This document shows positions 1-7,093 of a stretch of 11,805 nucleotides of DNA, in pieces. The stretch comes from Spirochaetia bacterium (GTDB lineage: Bacteria; Spirochaetota; Spirochaetia; Treponematales; Treponemataceae). How positions within the stretch are numbered: position 1 is the stretch's first letter; each line of letters begins with the position of its first letter. The stretch is from contig CAAGIZ010000255.1 of NCBI GenBank assembly GCA_900770075.1, positions 1 through 11,805 of the forward strand, written 5' to 3'. The notes beneath the pieces are model-generated. The model searched no databases. It worked only from the letters and a program-made list of their open reading frames with translations, and had not been told where the DNA came from. The position numbers were made by a program, and so were the translations under genes.

Positions 1-963
1 AAGCCTCATATTTCCATTATAACGAAGATAATTCCTGACCATCAGAACTTTTACCATTCGATGCTGGCTTATGTGGCGGACAAAAAACTGATTTATGCGG
101 ATCAGTCTAAGGACGACTTTACCATTCTGGATTTTGACGATGACCCTGCCAGTGACGGCGGAACCCTTATCGACAACTGGGGGAATATTTTTGCAAAAGA
201 AACAAAGGCTCAGGTTCTGCGCTATTCAAAGTCAAAATTGCCGGACGGTGTTTTTGGGGTTTGGCAGGACAAAAACGGAAACGGTGTGTGCCGTCTGCCG
301 GAAAAACTTATGAGCCGCTATGCCCAAAGCCACGGCAAGACCACGGACACGATTTTAAAGGAACTGACTGTTCCGGGAAAACACATGAGGCTTAACGTCT
401 TAAATGCGGCCCTTGTTCTTGAACTGATGGGAGTTGCCCCGGAGCAGACTGTTGAAATTTTAAGCAGGTGGCACGGAATCGAGCACAGGCTGGAGTTTTT
501 CCATTCCTGTACGATAAAATATCCTTCCGGCTCTGCCTGCACCCTGAAGTTTTACAATGACAGTGCGGCTACTGTGCCGGAGGCTGCGGCGGAGGCTACT
601 CAGGCCTTTGGAAAGCCGGTTGTGTTTTTGACCGGAGGCACGGACAAGGGGCTGGATTTGACGCCTGTTGCTGACACCATTGCCAGAAGTTCTGCAATAA
701 AGCCTTCTGCTGTCTACGTGCTGGAAGGTTCTGCCAGCGACAAGATGATGAAGGATTTTGCCCAAAGAAACATAAGTTTTAAGGGACCTTTTAAAAGCCT
801 TGATGAAATGCTTTCTGCCCTGAAGGACAGCCTTCTTGCAAAACCTTCTTCTGGCGAAAAAATCGTTGTCTTCAGTCCTGGAGCCACCAGTTTTGGAATG
901 TTTACCAACGAATTTGATCGTGGAAATAAATTTAAAGAAAAAGTTCGGGAAATCTTTGTTTAA
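1..963 (+). CDS. murD: UDP-N-acetylmuramoylalanine--D-glutamate ligase (MurD), 5' end cut off by window
   Basis: The enzyme adds D-glutamate to UDP-MurNAc-L-Ala in the cytoplasm, using ATP, during peptidoglycan precursor synthesis. The frame is open from base 1, giving 320 residues; MurD proteins are usually about 450, so the UDP-binding domain and the ATP P-loop lie off the left edge. What is seen: a PDH motif near residue 13-15 (Mur-ligase central domain), a DKKLIY segment where the carbamylated lysine region should be, GKHMRLN in place of the usual GxHNxxN, HRLEF followed by FYNDSAAT (start of the C-terminal domain), GGTDKGLD, and the C-terminal SPGATSFGMF...RGNKF signature typical of MurD rather than MurC, E or F. 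The TNxxxDH region reads TKxxxDH and the HN motif reads HM, so the protein is somewhat divergent. The stop is TAA. The next gene starts 77 bases downstream on the same strand and is probably co-transcribed. Confidence 0.93.
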   Translation, partial: KPHISIITKIIPDHQNFYHSMLAYVADKKLIYADQSKDDFTILDFDDDPASDGGTLIDNWGNIFAKETKAQVLRYSKSKLPDGVFGVWQDKNGNGVCRLPEKLMSRYAQSHGKTTDTILKELTVPGKHMRLNVLNAALVLELMGVAPEQTVEILSRWHGIEHRLEFFHSCTIKYPSGSACTLKFYNDSAATVPEAAAEATQAFGKPVVFLTGGTDKGLDLTPVADTIARSSAIKPSAVYVLEGSASDKMMKDFAQRNISFKGPFKSLDEMLSALKDSLLAKPSSGEKIVVFSPGATSFGMFTNEFDRGNKFKEKVREIFV

Positions 964-1040
964 GGAAGTTTTTACCCGGAAGAATCTGTCTGTCCGGGCG
1001 GAATATGCCGGACAAAAAAAACAAAGCGGAGACTGCTGTT

Positions 1041-1871
1041 ATGGAAAAGCTTAAAGTAAACCTCATCGCCCTGGATCTGGACGACACCCTTTTGAACGAC
1101 GAACGGGCAGTCAGCGACAGAAATACTGAAATTCTGCGGAGATGTGCCCAGCGGGGAATTTACGTTGTTTTGTGTTCTGGAAGGGCGGAGGACGGAATAA
1201 AACCTTTCGTAAGCAGGCTGAATATCGCTGCCCTCGAAAGCGGAAAATACGTAATCGCCATAAACGGCTGTTCGATTTTTGACATGCACAGGCGGCTTCA
1301 GATTTACAAAAAGACCGTAAGCCCGGAAATTCTCCTTCAGGCTCATAAAATCGCCAGGCAGGAAGGCTTTGAAACGGAAGTTTATTCCGAAGGAAAGGTG
1401 TTTTACAGCCGGGAAACCCAGTGGACTTTGCGGGATGTAAGGATGTGCGGTCTGGACGGTGAAGAAGCCTGTGATTTTGAAAATTTTCTGGCAGACAGCC
1501 GGAATTCTTTTTTTAAGATGCTCATTCCCGGAGAACCCGAAAAAATCCAGCAGCTGCAGAAAAAAATAAAGGCCGCCCTTGGGGAAAAAGCTGTTGTTTT
1601 TACGAGCAAGCCTTATTTTCTGGAGATTCTTCCTCCAAATTGCGGCAAGGGAGAGGCCATTGAGTGGCTTGCTTCGTTTTTGGGTATAGACAAGAATACC
1701 ACCATGGCATTTGGCGACAGCATGAACGATGAAAGCATGATTGAAAAATGCGGTTACGGGGTTGCCATGGCAAACGGAAACCCTTACATAAAAAAAATTG
1801 CGGATTTTGTGACGGATAAAACCAACAACGAAGACGGGGTTGCCGACTTTATCGAAAAATATGTTTTGTAA
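1041..1871 (+). CDS. Cof-type HAD-IIB family hydrolase (sugar-phosphate or nucleotide phosphatase, substrate unknown)
   Basis: This is a 276-residue cytoplasmic phosphatase of the haloacid dehalogenase superfamily, Cof subfamily. All four HAD motifs are visible: motif I DLDDT (nucleophile D12, acid/base D14), motif II LCSGR with S46, motif III lysine K203 in CGKGEAI, and motif IV GDSMND with D226 and D230. The region between motifs II and III (about 80-195) is the C2 cap that sets substrate choice in this subfamily. The start at 1041 is preferred because GGAG lies at 1028-1031, nine bases upstream. An in-frame ATG at 1005 would add a charged 12-residue tail and has a purine-rich stretch too close to it. 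The gene follows murD by 77 bases and is closed by the terminator at 2010-2037. The family has many broad-specificity members, so no substrate is proposed. Confidence 0.92.
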   Translation: MEKLKVNLIALDLDDTLLNDERAVSDRNTEILRRCAQRGIYVVLCSGRAEDGIKPFVSRLNIAALESGKYVIAINGCSIFDMHRRLQIYKKTVSPEILLQAHKIARQEGFETEVYSEGKVFYSRETQWTLRDVRMCGLDGEEACDFENFLADSRNSFFKMLIPGEPEKIQQLQKKIKAALGEKAVVFTSKPYFLEILPPNCGKGEAIEWLASFLGIDKNTTMAFGDSMNDESMIEKCGYGVAMANGNPYIKKIADFVTDKTNNEDGVADFIEKYVL

Positions 1872-1885
1872 GGCAGGTGTTTTTT

Positions 1886-2000
1886 AGGGCGGCTTTTGTT
1901 CCGCTGCGCTTCTCAAAACCGGGCTTTCCAGGGTTCCGGCTTTCGCCTCCATTCCTTCACTGCGTTACGGAACCGGCCGCTGCCCTGCAGCGGCCGGCCC
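1886..2000. repeat. GC-rich palindromic intergenic element (copy A)
   Basis: This is the GC-rich core of the gap between two convergent genes. It begins AGGGCG (1886-1891), carries GTTCCGCTGC (1898-1907), and ends with a perfect 10-bp inverted repeat: CCGGCCGCTG at 1973-1982 and CAGCGGCCGG at 1988-1997, with a five-base loop. There is no T-run after the hairpin on either strand, so it is not an ordinary terminator. The same AGGGCG opening and the same 10-mer occur in the gap upstream of adk (9593-9719). I infer that the two belong to one family of dispersed repeats, but they differ over most of their length. No plausible coding frame is seen. Confidence 0.45.
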
Positions 2001-2009
2001 TTCCAATCC

Positions 2010-2037
2010 CTGCCGCATTTTGCACGGCAGATTTTTT
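2010..2037 (+). terminator. Intrinsic terminator of the murD/HAD transcript
   Basis: CTGCCG (2010-2015) and CGGCAG (2025-2030) form a 6-bp GC-rich stem, followed by A and six T (2032-2037). The run of T follows only in the + direction, so it serves the HAD gene and ends just short of the purA stop codon on the other strand. Confidence 0.72.
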
Positions 2038-2048
2038 AGAAGTTCCCT

Positions 2049-3281
2049 TTATTTTTTCCAAGGATTTTTGCGGATGAAAGTTTCGTCCCGCTCATAACCT
2101 ACGGAGATTATGCTGACAGGCGTTTTGCAGTAGTCTTCGATAAACTCGATATATTCCCTTGCTTCTTTTGGAAGTTTTGAATACTTGCGCACTTCTTTAA
2201 GCGGCTTTTTCCAGCCGGAAAACTTCTGCAGGACAGGTTTTGCCTTTTCCATTGCTTCTACGCTGGCAGGAAAGTCCGTTACGATTTTTCCGTCGATGTC
2301 GTAGGCGATGCAGGCTTCCAGCTGTTCCATAGGATCGTAGATGTCCAGATGGGTCAGGACAAGGCTGTCGATGGAATTAACGCGGCAGGCATAGCGCAGG
2401 GCAACAAGGTCAAGATAGCCGCAGCGGCGTGCCCGGCCTGTAGTAACGCCGTATTCCCGGCCGGTGTCCCTTACTTTGCGGCAGAGTTCGCTTTCTGCTT
2501 CGTCGGAGTCGTTGAATTCAGACGGCATAGGCCCGTTTCCGACTCTTGTCTGGTAGGCCTTGAAAACTCCGAGAATTTTATCCAAATCGTGAGGACCTAT
2601 TCCGCAGCCTGTGGCCGCACCTGCTGCACAGGACGCTCCCGAAGAAACGTAAGGATAGGTTCCTGAGTCGATGTCCAGCATTGCACCCTGAGCACCTTCA
2701 AAAAGAATATTTTTGTTGCGGTATTCGTACATTTTCTGGGTAAGATCTACCCTCATTTCGATAAGCTTGTCTTTGTATTTATTGATGAATTCTAAATCTT
2801 CCCCTTCGAATTCTTCAATTTTCTGTTTCCAGTCCAGGTCTGCAAGCCTTATTCCGTCTCTCTGGGCTTTTTCCGAGTAGGCGATTCCTATTCCCCGGCC
2901 TGTAGTTCCAATGGGGCGTTTGCGCTGGGAATCCCGATCTTTGTCCATCTGGCGGTAACGCGGAAGGATGATGTGGGCACGGTCAGATATAAAAACCCTG
3001 CCTTCCCAGTTTATTCCGTTGTCTTTGAGCATTTTAAGTTCGTCAAAAAGTGCTTCCGGGTCGATGACCATTCCGGCACCCAGAAAAACAGACTTGTTAG
3101 GATAGAGAATTCCGCTTGGAACTTGATGAAGGGCAAACTGTTTTCCGTCTACGACAATCGTATGTCCGGCATTCGGTCCGCCTGCATAGCGCACGACGTA
3201 TTCTGCATCTTCGGCAAGATAATCAACTATTTTGCCTTTTCCTTCATCACCCCACTGGGCACCAATTACAACGACCTTCAT
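2049..3281 (-). CDS. purA: Adenylosuccinate synthetase
   Basis: The enzyme joins IMP and aspartate with GTP hydrolysis to give adenylosuccinate, the first committed step from IMP to AMP. The 410-residue protein is close to full family length. Visible are the GTP/IMP loop GAQWGDEGKGK (7-17) with catalytic D12, NAGHT with H40, HQVPSGIL (52-59), PIGTTGRGIG (123-132), FEGAQGAMLDID (194-205), GTYPYVSSG, TRVGNGPMPSE (245-255), the TTGRARRCGYLD aspartate/IMP-binding stretch (280-291), and SVGYERDET near the C-terminus. The start at 3281 is chosen because AGGAG (plus-strand 3288-3292) sits six bases upstream; an in-frame ATG at 3296 would lie before this ribosome binding site. It is transcribed from its own promoter (3351-3379) and converges on the HAD gene. 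It is the last gene of the - strand series. Confidence 0.97.
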   Translation of the reverse strand: MKVVVIGAQWGDEGKGKIVDYLAEDAEYVVRYAGGPNAGHTIVVDGKQFALHQVPSGILYPNKSVFLGAGMVIDPEALFDELKMLKDNGINWEGRVFISDRAHIILPRYRQMDKDRDSQRKRPIGTTGRGIGIAYSEKAQRDGIRLADLDWKQKIEEFEGEDLEFINKYKDKLIEMRVDLTQKMYEYRNKNILFEGAQGAMLDIDSGTYPYVSSGASCAAGAATGCGIGPHDLDKILGVFKAYQTRVGNGPMPSEFNDSDEAESELCRKVRDTGREYGVTTGRARRCGYLDLVALRYACRVNSIDSLVLTHLDIYDPMEQLEACIAYDIDGKIVTDFPASVEAMEKAKPVLQKFSGWKKPLKEVRKYSKLPKEAREYIEFIEDYCKTPVSIISVGYERDETFIRKNPWKK

Positions 3282-3350
3282 AAAAAGCTCCTGCAAATCA
3301 AAAAAACTGAATTTGTGCAGTCTGAAAAAAACGGCTCACAAACGGAAAAT

Positions 3351-3379
3351 ATTTTATCACAAAAAGAGTTCTTTTTCAA
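3351..3379 (-). promoter_or_regulatory. Sigma-70-type promoter of purA
   Basis: On the - strand there is a -35 TTGAAA (3374-3379), a spacer of exactly 17 bases, and a -10 TAAAAT (3351-3356) in an A/T-rich setting. Transcription would start near 3344, leaving a leader of roughly 60 bases that contains the AGGAG of purA. This is the best-matched promoter in the window. Confidence 0.65.
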
Positions 3380-3410
3380 ATGGGCTTGGCAACGGGTCAA
3401 ATGGGCTTGA
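3376..3410. repeat. 13-bp direct repeat over the purA -35 box, possible operator
   Basis: TCAAATGGGCTTG occurs at 3376-3388 and again at 3397-3409, exactly 21 bases apart, or two turns of the helix. The first copy overlaps the -35 hexamer of the purA promoter and the second lies just upstream. Each copy is itself roughly symmetric (TCAA...TTGA in the second). This suggests a tandem binding site for a regulator acting from one face of the DNA, though a recent short duplication is an equally simple explanation. Confidence 0.45.
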
Positions 3411-3421
3411 CAATTGGCTGT

Positions 3422-4168
3422 CTAGTAGGAAATTTCGGCTTCAAAGCTTGTGGTGTCTTTGTTTTTTCCGATTACGGTGATTTTGTTTTCGCAAACGGCA
3501 CCAAAAATTTCTGCCAGGTCGCCCAGGTGAAGTTCCTTGCAGTAGTTCAGCCGGAAATCCCGGATTGTTTTCTGGTAAAACTCCGGAGGCAAAAAGTCTG
3601 TGGCAAGGTCAGCATATTTGGAATTTGTCAGGTGGTTATTGGCATCGATGTGGGAGGGAAGAATCACCTGTTCCCCGAATTTTATCAGGTTTTCCGGGTG
3701 TTTTATCTTTCCCGGCTCCGGGCAGTCGTGTTCAAGTACAAGGTTGTTGGGCTGCCTTAAATTGAACTTTGAAACAGGAATTATTCTTCTTGAAACCGGG
3801 TCTGCAAAAAGCCAGAGACTTTTTCCCGTAACAAGCTTTTCTCCTGCCTTTGTCTTAAAGTCGTAGGAGCGCACCATCTGGATGGCATCTGGTTTTTCTT
3901 CCCTGGTTGTAATCACTATTTCTTCCGTTTCTTCCGGCATTCTGTGGATTCTGAAGGCAGACCGGGAAACAAGCATTGCAAAACCGCTGTCAATCATCTT
4001 CTGGCGGGAAATTCCCCTTTGGTGGAAGTCTTCGGTAGCCAGATCGGCACAGTATTGTAAAATTTGAGACAGATGCAGTCTTTTTTTGCCATCGCACTGT
4101 CCAAAATAAACCTTGGTTTCCGTAGTAAAAGTATATCCGTCTTCTTCGTGGTACTGTCTGTATTCCAT
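3422..4168 (-). CDS. Acyl-ACP thioesterase (FatA/FatB-like, double hotdog)
   Basis: This 248-residue cytoplasmic enzyme is predicted to hydrolyse acyl-ACP and release free fatty acid, ending type II fatty acid synthesis. The N-terminal hotdog covers about residues 12-135 (TETKVYFGQCDGKKRLHLSQILQY region), the second about 160-245. The second hotdog carries DANNHLTNSKY: D175, N177 and H179 match the Asp-x-Asn-x-His arrangement of plant FatB thioesterases. The plant catalytic cysteine region is not obvious, as in other bacterial members. The start at 4168 is preferred, with a G-rich AGGGGGA about 12 bases upstream, a rather long spacing. The frame stays open to 4306, but that extension would translate an intergenic hairpin. 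It lies 184 bases downstream of the acyl-CoA synthetase on the same strand, which supports a joint role. Confidence 0.88.
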   Translation of the reverse strand: MEYRQYHEEDGYTFTTETKVYFGQCDGKKRLHLSQILQYCADLATEDFHQRGISRQKMIDSGFAMLVSRSAFRIHRMPEETEEIVITTREEKPDAIQMVRSYDFKTKAGEKLVTGKSLWLFADPVSRRIIPVSKFNLRQPNNLVLEHDCPEPGKIKHPENLIKFGEQVILPSHIDANNHLTNSKYADLATDFLPPEFYQKTIRDFRLNYCKELHLGDLAEIFGAVCENKITVIGKNKDTTSFEAEISY

Positions 4169-4229
4169 TTTATTAAAATTCCCCCTGTTTTGAAAAAAAA
4201 TTGAGCTGCCTGAAAAGCCGGTTAATATA

Positions 4230-4275
4230 GGGACATCTCTAAAAAACCGTCTTTGTGGATTTTTAAGAGGTTCCC
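4230..4275. repeat. Intergenic hairpin, GGGAACCTCT family, copy 1
   Basis: The left arm (4230-4246, GGGACATCTCTAAAAAA) and right arm (4260-4275, TTTTTAAGAGGTTCCC) pair with two short irregularities around a loop of about 13 bases. It lies between the acyl-CoA synthetase stop and the thioesterase start. The right arm ends AGAGGTTCCC, the same 10 bases that end the neighbouring hairpin at 4314-4346. It has A/T-rich inner stems and lacks the GC-stem-plus-T-tail form of a standard terminator. Confidence 0.55.
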
Positions 4276-4313
4276 ATAGCCGTCTTTTGCATATCGGGCA
4301 GCCCATTGTTCAT

Positions 4314-4346
4314 GGAGCCTGAAAACTGAAATTTTCAGAGGTTCCC
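4314..4346. repeat. Intergenic hairpin, GGGAACCTCT family, copy 2
   Basis: GGAGCCTGAAAA (4314-4325) pairs with TTTTCAGAGGTTCC (4332-4345), with a G.T pair and a two-base bulge; the loop is six bases. It begins six bases after the stop codon of the acyl-CoA synthetase on the - strand and could help end or stabilise that transcript. It ends with the same AGAGGTTCCC (4337-4346) as copy 1. Confidence 0.55.
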
Positions 4347-4352
4347 GTTATT

Positions 4353-6059
4353 TTAGAAATCCTGCTTTATCCTTTCAGTGTCCTTGCCCTTGTCCTTTTC
4401 CCTTATTTCGACACGGCGGATTTTTCCAGAAATGGTTTTTGGAAGTTCCTTTACGAATTCAAAAATTCTCGGGCACTTGTACATGGCTGTGTTTTCCTTT
4501 GCAAAGGTAGAAAGCTTAATCTCCATCTCTTTCGGGTCTTTTGTGTCATATCCCGGAGAAAGAACAATAGTTGCCTTTACAGCCATTCCCCGTTTAGGGT
4601 CTTCAACACCTGTTACGGCACATTCCATTACGGCCGGATGCTGCTGAAGGATGGATTCAACTTCAAAAGGACTTACCCGATAGCCGGCAGTCTTTATTAT
4701 GTCGTCTTTGCGGCCTACAAACCATACGTATCCGTCTTCGTCCATGTAAACGTTGTCGCCGGTGTGGTAAACTCCACCGTCAAAGGCGTCTGCTGTCAAA
4801 ACTACATCCTTGTGGTAGCCCATCATAAGACCGAAAGGACGTCCGTTTTCCACGTGGATGCACAGTTCGCCTGTTTCTCCGGCAGGAACCGGTTTGTTGT
4901 TTGGATTGAGCACTTCAACGTCGTAGAGGGGATTCGGTTTTCCCATGCAGCCTGGTTTAATCGGTGCAAAATCAAGGAAATTTCCGCAGATGATGGTTGA
5001 TTCAGTCTGACCGTAGCCTTCGTAGATTTTTTTGCCGGTTTTTTCCAGCCACACGTTGTAAACTTCGCCGTTGAGGGCTTCTCCGGCTGTAGAAAACCGC
5101 ACGCACTTGCTCAGGTCGTATTTTGAAAGATCCTGACGCACGAGGTAGCGGTAAACTGTAGGCGGGGCACAGAATGTTGTAAGACCGTATTTTGAAATCA
5201 TCTCCAGCATTTTTGCCGGGTTAAAGCTGTTCATGTCGTAGACGAAGATGGCAGTACCTGCAATCCACTGTCCGTAAAGCTTGCCCCAGGTGGATTTAGC
5301 CCAGCCGGTCTCTGCGATTGTAAGGTGCAGGCCGTCTTCAACAACGCCGTGCCAGTATTTTGCCGTTATGATGTGGCCGATAGGGTAATCGTAGTCCTGA
5401 AGAACCATCTTGGGGTAGCCGGAAGTGCCGGATGTAAAGTAAAGGAGCATGGGGTCTTTGTTGTGGGTTGCCGCATCTTCCACAGGACGCGGAAATTCCG
5501 CCGGAAGACGCTCGTATTCATCGTGGAAAGAAAGCCAGCCTTCCCTTTCCTTGCCTACAGTAACAAGATACTTTACGGTAGGAGATTTTGCCATGGATTT
5601 TTCTACTTCTCCCTGAATAATCGGGTTGTCGTAGGAAATAATCATCTTGACGTCTGCGGCATTCGTCCGGTACTCGATGTCGCTCTGCAAAAGCTGGTCA
5701 GTTGCAGGAATAACGATTGCACCGATTCTGTGCAGGGCAGGCATCAAAATCCACCATTCCCAGCGGCGGCGCAGAATCAGCATTACAGTGTCGCCTTTTT
5801 TTATTCCCTTGGAAACCAGCCAGTAGGCAGCCCTCTTTGATTCCCTTGAAATGTCGTCAAAGGTAAAAATCTTTTCATCCTGATTGTCATCAATCCATAC
5901 AAGGGCGCGTTTTCCCGGAAAATCCGAAGCATAACGGTCTACAATATCGTAAGCAAAATTGAAATCCAGCTTTGTCTTTAACTTGCAGTTCTTTTTAAAA
6001 TCCTCGTAATCTTTGAATTCTCTGTCTTCTGCAAGATATTCGTGGTACAAACTTGACAT
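4353..6059 (-). CDS. AMP-forming acyl-CoA synthetase (acetyl/medium-chain acyl-CoA synthetase-like)
   Basis: The 568-residue enzyme of the ANL superfamily activates a carboxylic acid with ATP through an acyl-adenylate and transfers it to coenzyme A. The core motifs are all present: the phosphate loop YFTSGTSGYPK (207-217), a TAGEALNGEVY stretch (324-334), YGQTES (349-354), YHTGDN (431-436) with the ribose-binding aspartate, the hinge GRKDDIIKTAGYRVSP (449-464), and PKTISGKIRR with the catalytic lysine K546. The W-rich GWAKSTWGKLYGQW segment (252-265) resembles the medium-chain (MACS) and acetyl-CoA synthetase branch; chain length cannot be read reliably. The start is well supported, with AGGAG six bases upstream (plus-strand 6066-6070). 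The downstream thioesterase suggests it re-activates fatty acids freed from ACP, but uptake of external acids is equally possible. An inverted repeat could mask its ribosome binding site (6067-6119). Confidence 0.93.
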   Translation of the reverse strand: MSSLYHEYLAEDREFKDYEDFKKNCKLKTKLDFNFAYDIVDRYASDFPGKRALVWIDDNQDEKIFTFDDISRESKRAAYWLVSKGIKKGDTVMLILRRRWEWWILMPALHRIGAIVIPATDQLLQSDIEYRTNAADVKMIISYDNPIIQGEVEKSMAKSPTVKYLVTVGKEREGWLSFHDEYERLPAEFPRPVEDAATHNKDPMLLYFTSGTSGYPKMVLQDYDYPIGHIITAKYWHGVVEDGLHLTIAETGWAKSTWGKLYGQWIAGTAIFVYDMNSFNPAKMLEMISKYGLTTFCAPPTVYRYLVRQDLSKYDLSKCVRFSTAGEALNGEVYNVWLEKTGKKIYEGYGQTESTIICGNFLDFAPIKPGCMGKPNPLYDVEVLNPNNKPVPAGETGELCIHVENGRPFGLMMGYHKDVVLTADAFDGGVYHTGDNVYMDEDGYVWFVGRKDDIIKTAGYRVSPFEVESILQQHPAVMECAVTGVEDPKRGMAVKATIVLSPGYDTKDPKEMEIKLSTFAKENTAMYKCPRIFEFVKELPKTISGKIRRVEIREKDKGKDTERIKQDF

Positions 6060-6066
6060 CTTTTTC

Positions 6067-6119
6067 TCCTGTGTTTTGCGGAACTTAAAAAAATCCCTTC
6101 CATACAGTTAGACACAGGA
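6067..6119 (-). promoter_or_regulatory. Inverted repeat that could mask the ribosome binding site of the acyl-CoA synthetase
   Basis: In the mRNA sense, TCCTGTGT (plus-strand 6112-6119) is perfectly complementary to ACACAGGA (6067-6074), which includes most of the AGGAG of the downstream gene. The two arms are separated by 37 bases. If the transcript reads through from metF, the arms could pair and cover the ribosome binding site. I see no clear promoter or metF terminator in this 93-base gap; a run of nine A at about 6121-6129 gives a T-run in the transcript but lacks a convincing stem before it. Confidence 0.35.
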
Positions 6120-6152
6120 TAAAAAAAAAGGTTGCAGCGTTTTGCCGATTTT

Positions 6153-7043
6153 TTAGTTTTCCCTGCGGTTTACCGCTTTTATTATGGAATCGATGTTTTT
6201 TACGATGGCTTCGGCAATTTCCGGTTTATTCATGGTGTAGATATGAATTCCCCGGACTCCGTTGGAGATAAGGTCAATAATCTGGTCAGTAGCGTAAGCA
6301 ATTCCAGCCTGCTTCATGGCCTCGTTGTCGTGGCGGAAGCGGTCGCAGAAAGAAAGGAGTTTTCTCGGAATGTAGGCATTGGAAAGGTCTACCATCCGAC
6401 TCACCTGACTGGCACTGGTAACTGGCATTATACCGGCAATTACAGGCACGTGAATGCCCGCAGACTGAAGCCGGTACAAAAATGAATAGAGCATGTCGTT
6501 GTCAAAAATCATCTGGGTCGTAAGAAAATCAACCCCGGATTCAACCTTGTGTTTCAGGTTTTGTATGTCAGCATCCCGGTTGGTACTTTCAGGGTGCCCT
6601 TCAGGATAGCAGGCACCTCCAACGCAAAAATCATGTTCTTTTAAAAGTTCCGTAAGGTCAGAAGCGTGGAAAAGCCCCGACGGAAAGAGATTTTCGCCTT
6701 CAAAGGCATCCTTCGGCAAATCTCCCCGAAGAGCCAGCACGTTTTCGATTTTTTTCTGTTTTAAAAGCTGGATTGTCTGCAAAAGCGATTCTTTGGAAGA
6801 ACGGACACAGGTCAGGTGTGCAAGAGAAACAGTCCCCGAGTCCTGAACGGTCTTTGCCAGATCAGAAGTGTTGGACTGGGTGGAACCGCCAGCACCATAG
6901 GTTATGGAAATAAAATCAGGCTTCAGTGCGCTTAAAGTGAGAGCAGTCTGCTTGACAGACTCGAAAGCCTCCTGTTTTTTTGGAGGAAAAATTTCAAAAG
7001 AAAGGGTAACTTTTTTGTTTTTAAGAATTTCGCTGATTTTCAT
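6153..7043 (-). CDS. metF: 5,10-methylenetetrahydrofolate reductase
   Basis: This 296-residue flavin TIM-barrel enzyme reduces methylene-THF to methyl-THF, the methyl donor for methionine synthesis. Its length matches the bacterial family. Visible are SFEIFPPK with E17 (the counterpart of catalytic Glu28 in E. coli MetF), ITYGAGGS (47-54), HLTC (76-79), ALRGDLP (104-110) with flavin-contacting D108, GACYPEGHPE (143-152), TTQMIFDN (175-182) with substrate-binding Q177, PVIAGIMP (200-207), and a GIHIYTMNKP C-terminal strand (265-274). The start at 7043 has no convincing Shine-Dalgarno sequence, unlike most neighbours, but the protein begins where the family begins. It lies 50 bases after the NFACT stop and 93 before the acyl-CoA synthetase, so it may share a transcript with either. 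No SAM riboswitch is seen upstream; the gap is too short. Confidence 0.96.
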   Translation of the reverse strand: MKISEILKNKKVTLSFEIFPPKKQEAFESVKQTALTLSALKPDFISITYGAGGSTQSNTSDLAKTVQDSGTVSLAHLTCVRSSKESLLQTIQLLKQKKIENVLALRGDLPKDAFEGENLFPSGLFHASDLTELLKEHDFCVGGACYPEGHPESTNRDADIQNLKHKVESGVDFLTTQMIFDNDMLYSFLYRLQSAGIHVPVIAGIMPVTSASQVSRMVDLSNAYIPRKLLSFCDRFRHDNEAMKQAGIAYATDQIIDLISNGVRGIHIYTMNKPEIAEAIVKNIDSIIKAVNRREN

Positions 7044-7093
7044 ATTTTTTCAGTCTATCAAAAAACAAAATTCAAATCTAGTTTTTAAGTTTT

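Noticed and set aside
1005..1040. Upstream in-frame ATG of the HAD gene (12 extra residues)
   Set aside because: The extra residues are charged and not part of the HAD fold, and the ATG at 1041 has a well-spaced GGAG.
4169..4306. N-terminal extension of the thioesterase, starting MGCPICKRR
   Set aside because: The open frame runs through an intergenic hairpin; the family starts at about the ATG at 4168. The CPIC motif is a product of the palindrome, not a zinc site.
5325..5840. 171-codon open frame on the + strand
   Set aside because: It is antisense to the clear acyl-CoA synthetase gene, with no recognisable domain; a frame shadow.
7044..7093. Possible riboswitch or promoter before metF
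   Set aside because: The gap is only 50 bases, with no stem structure and no convincing -35/-10 pair.
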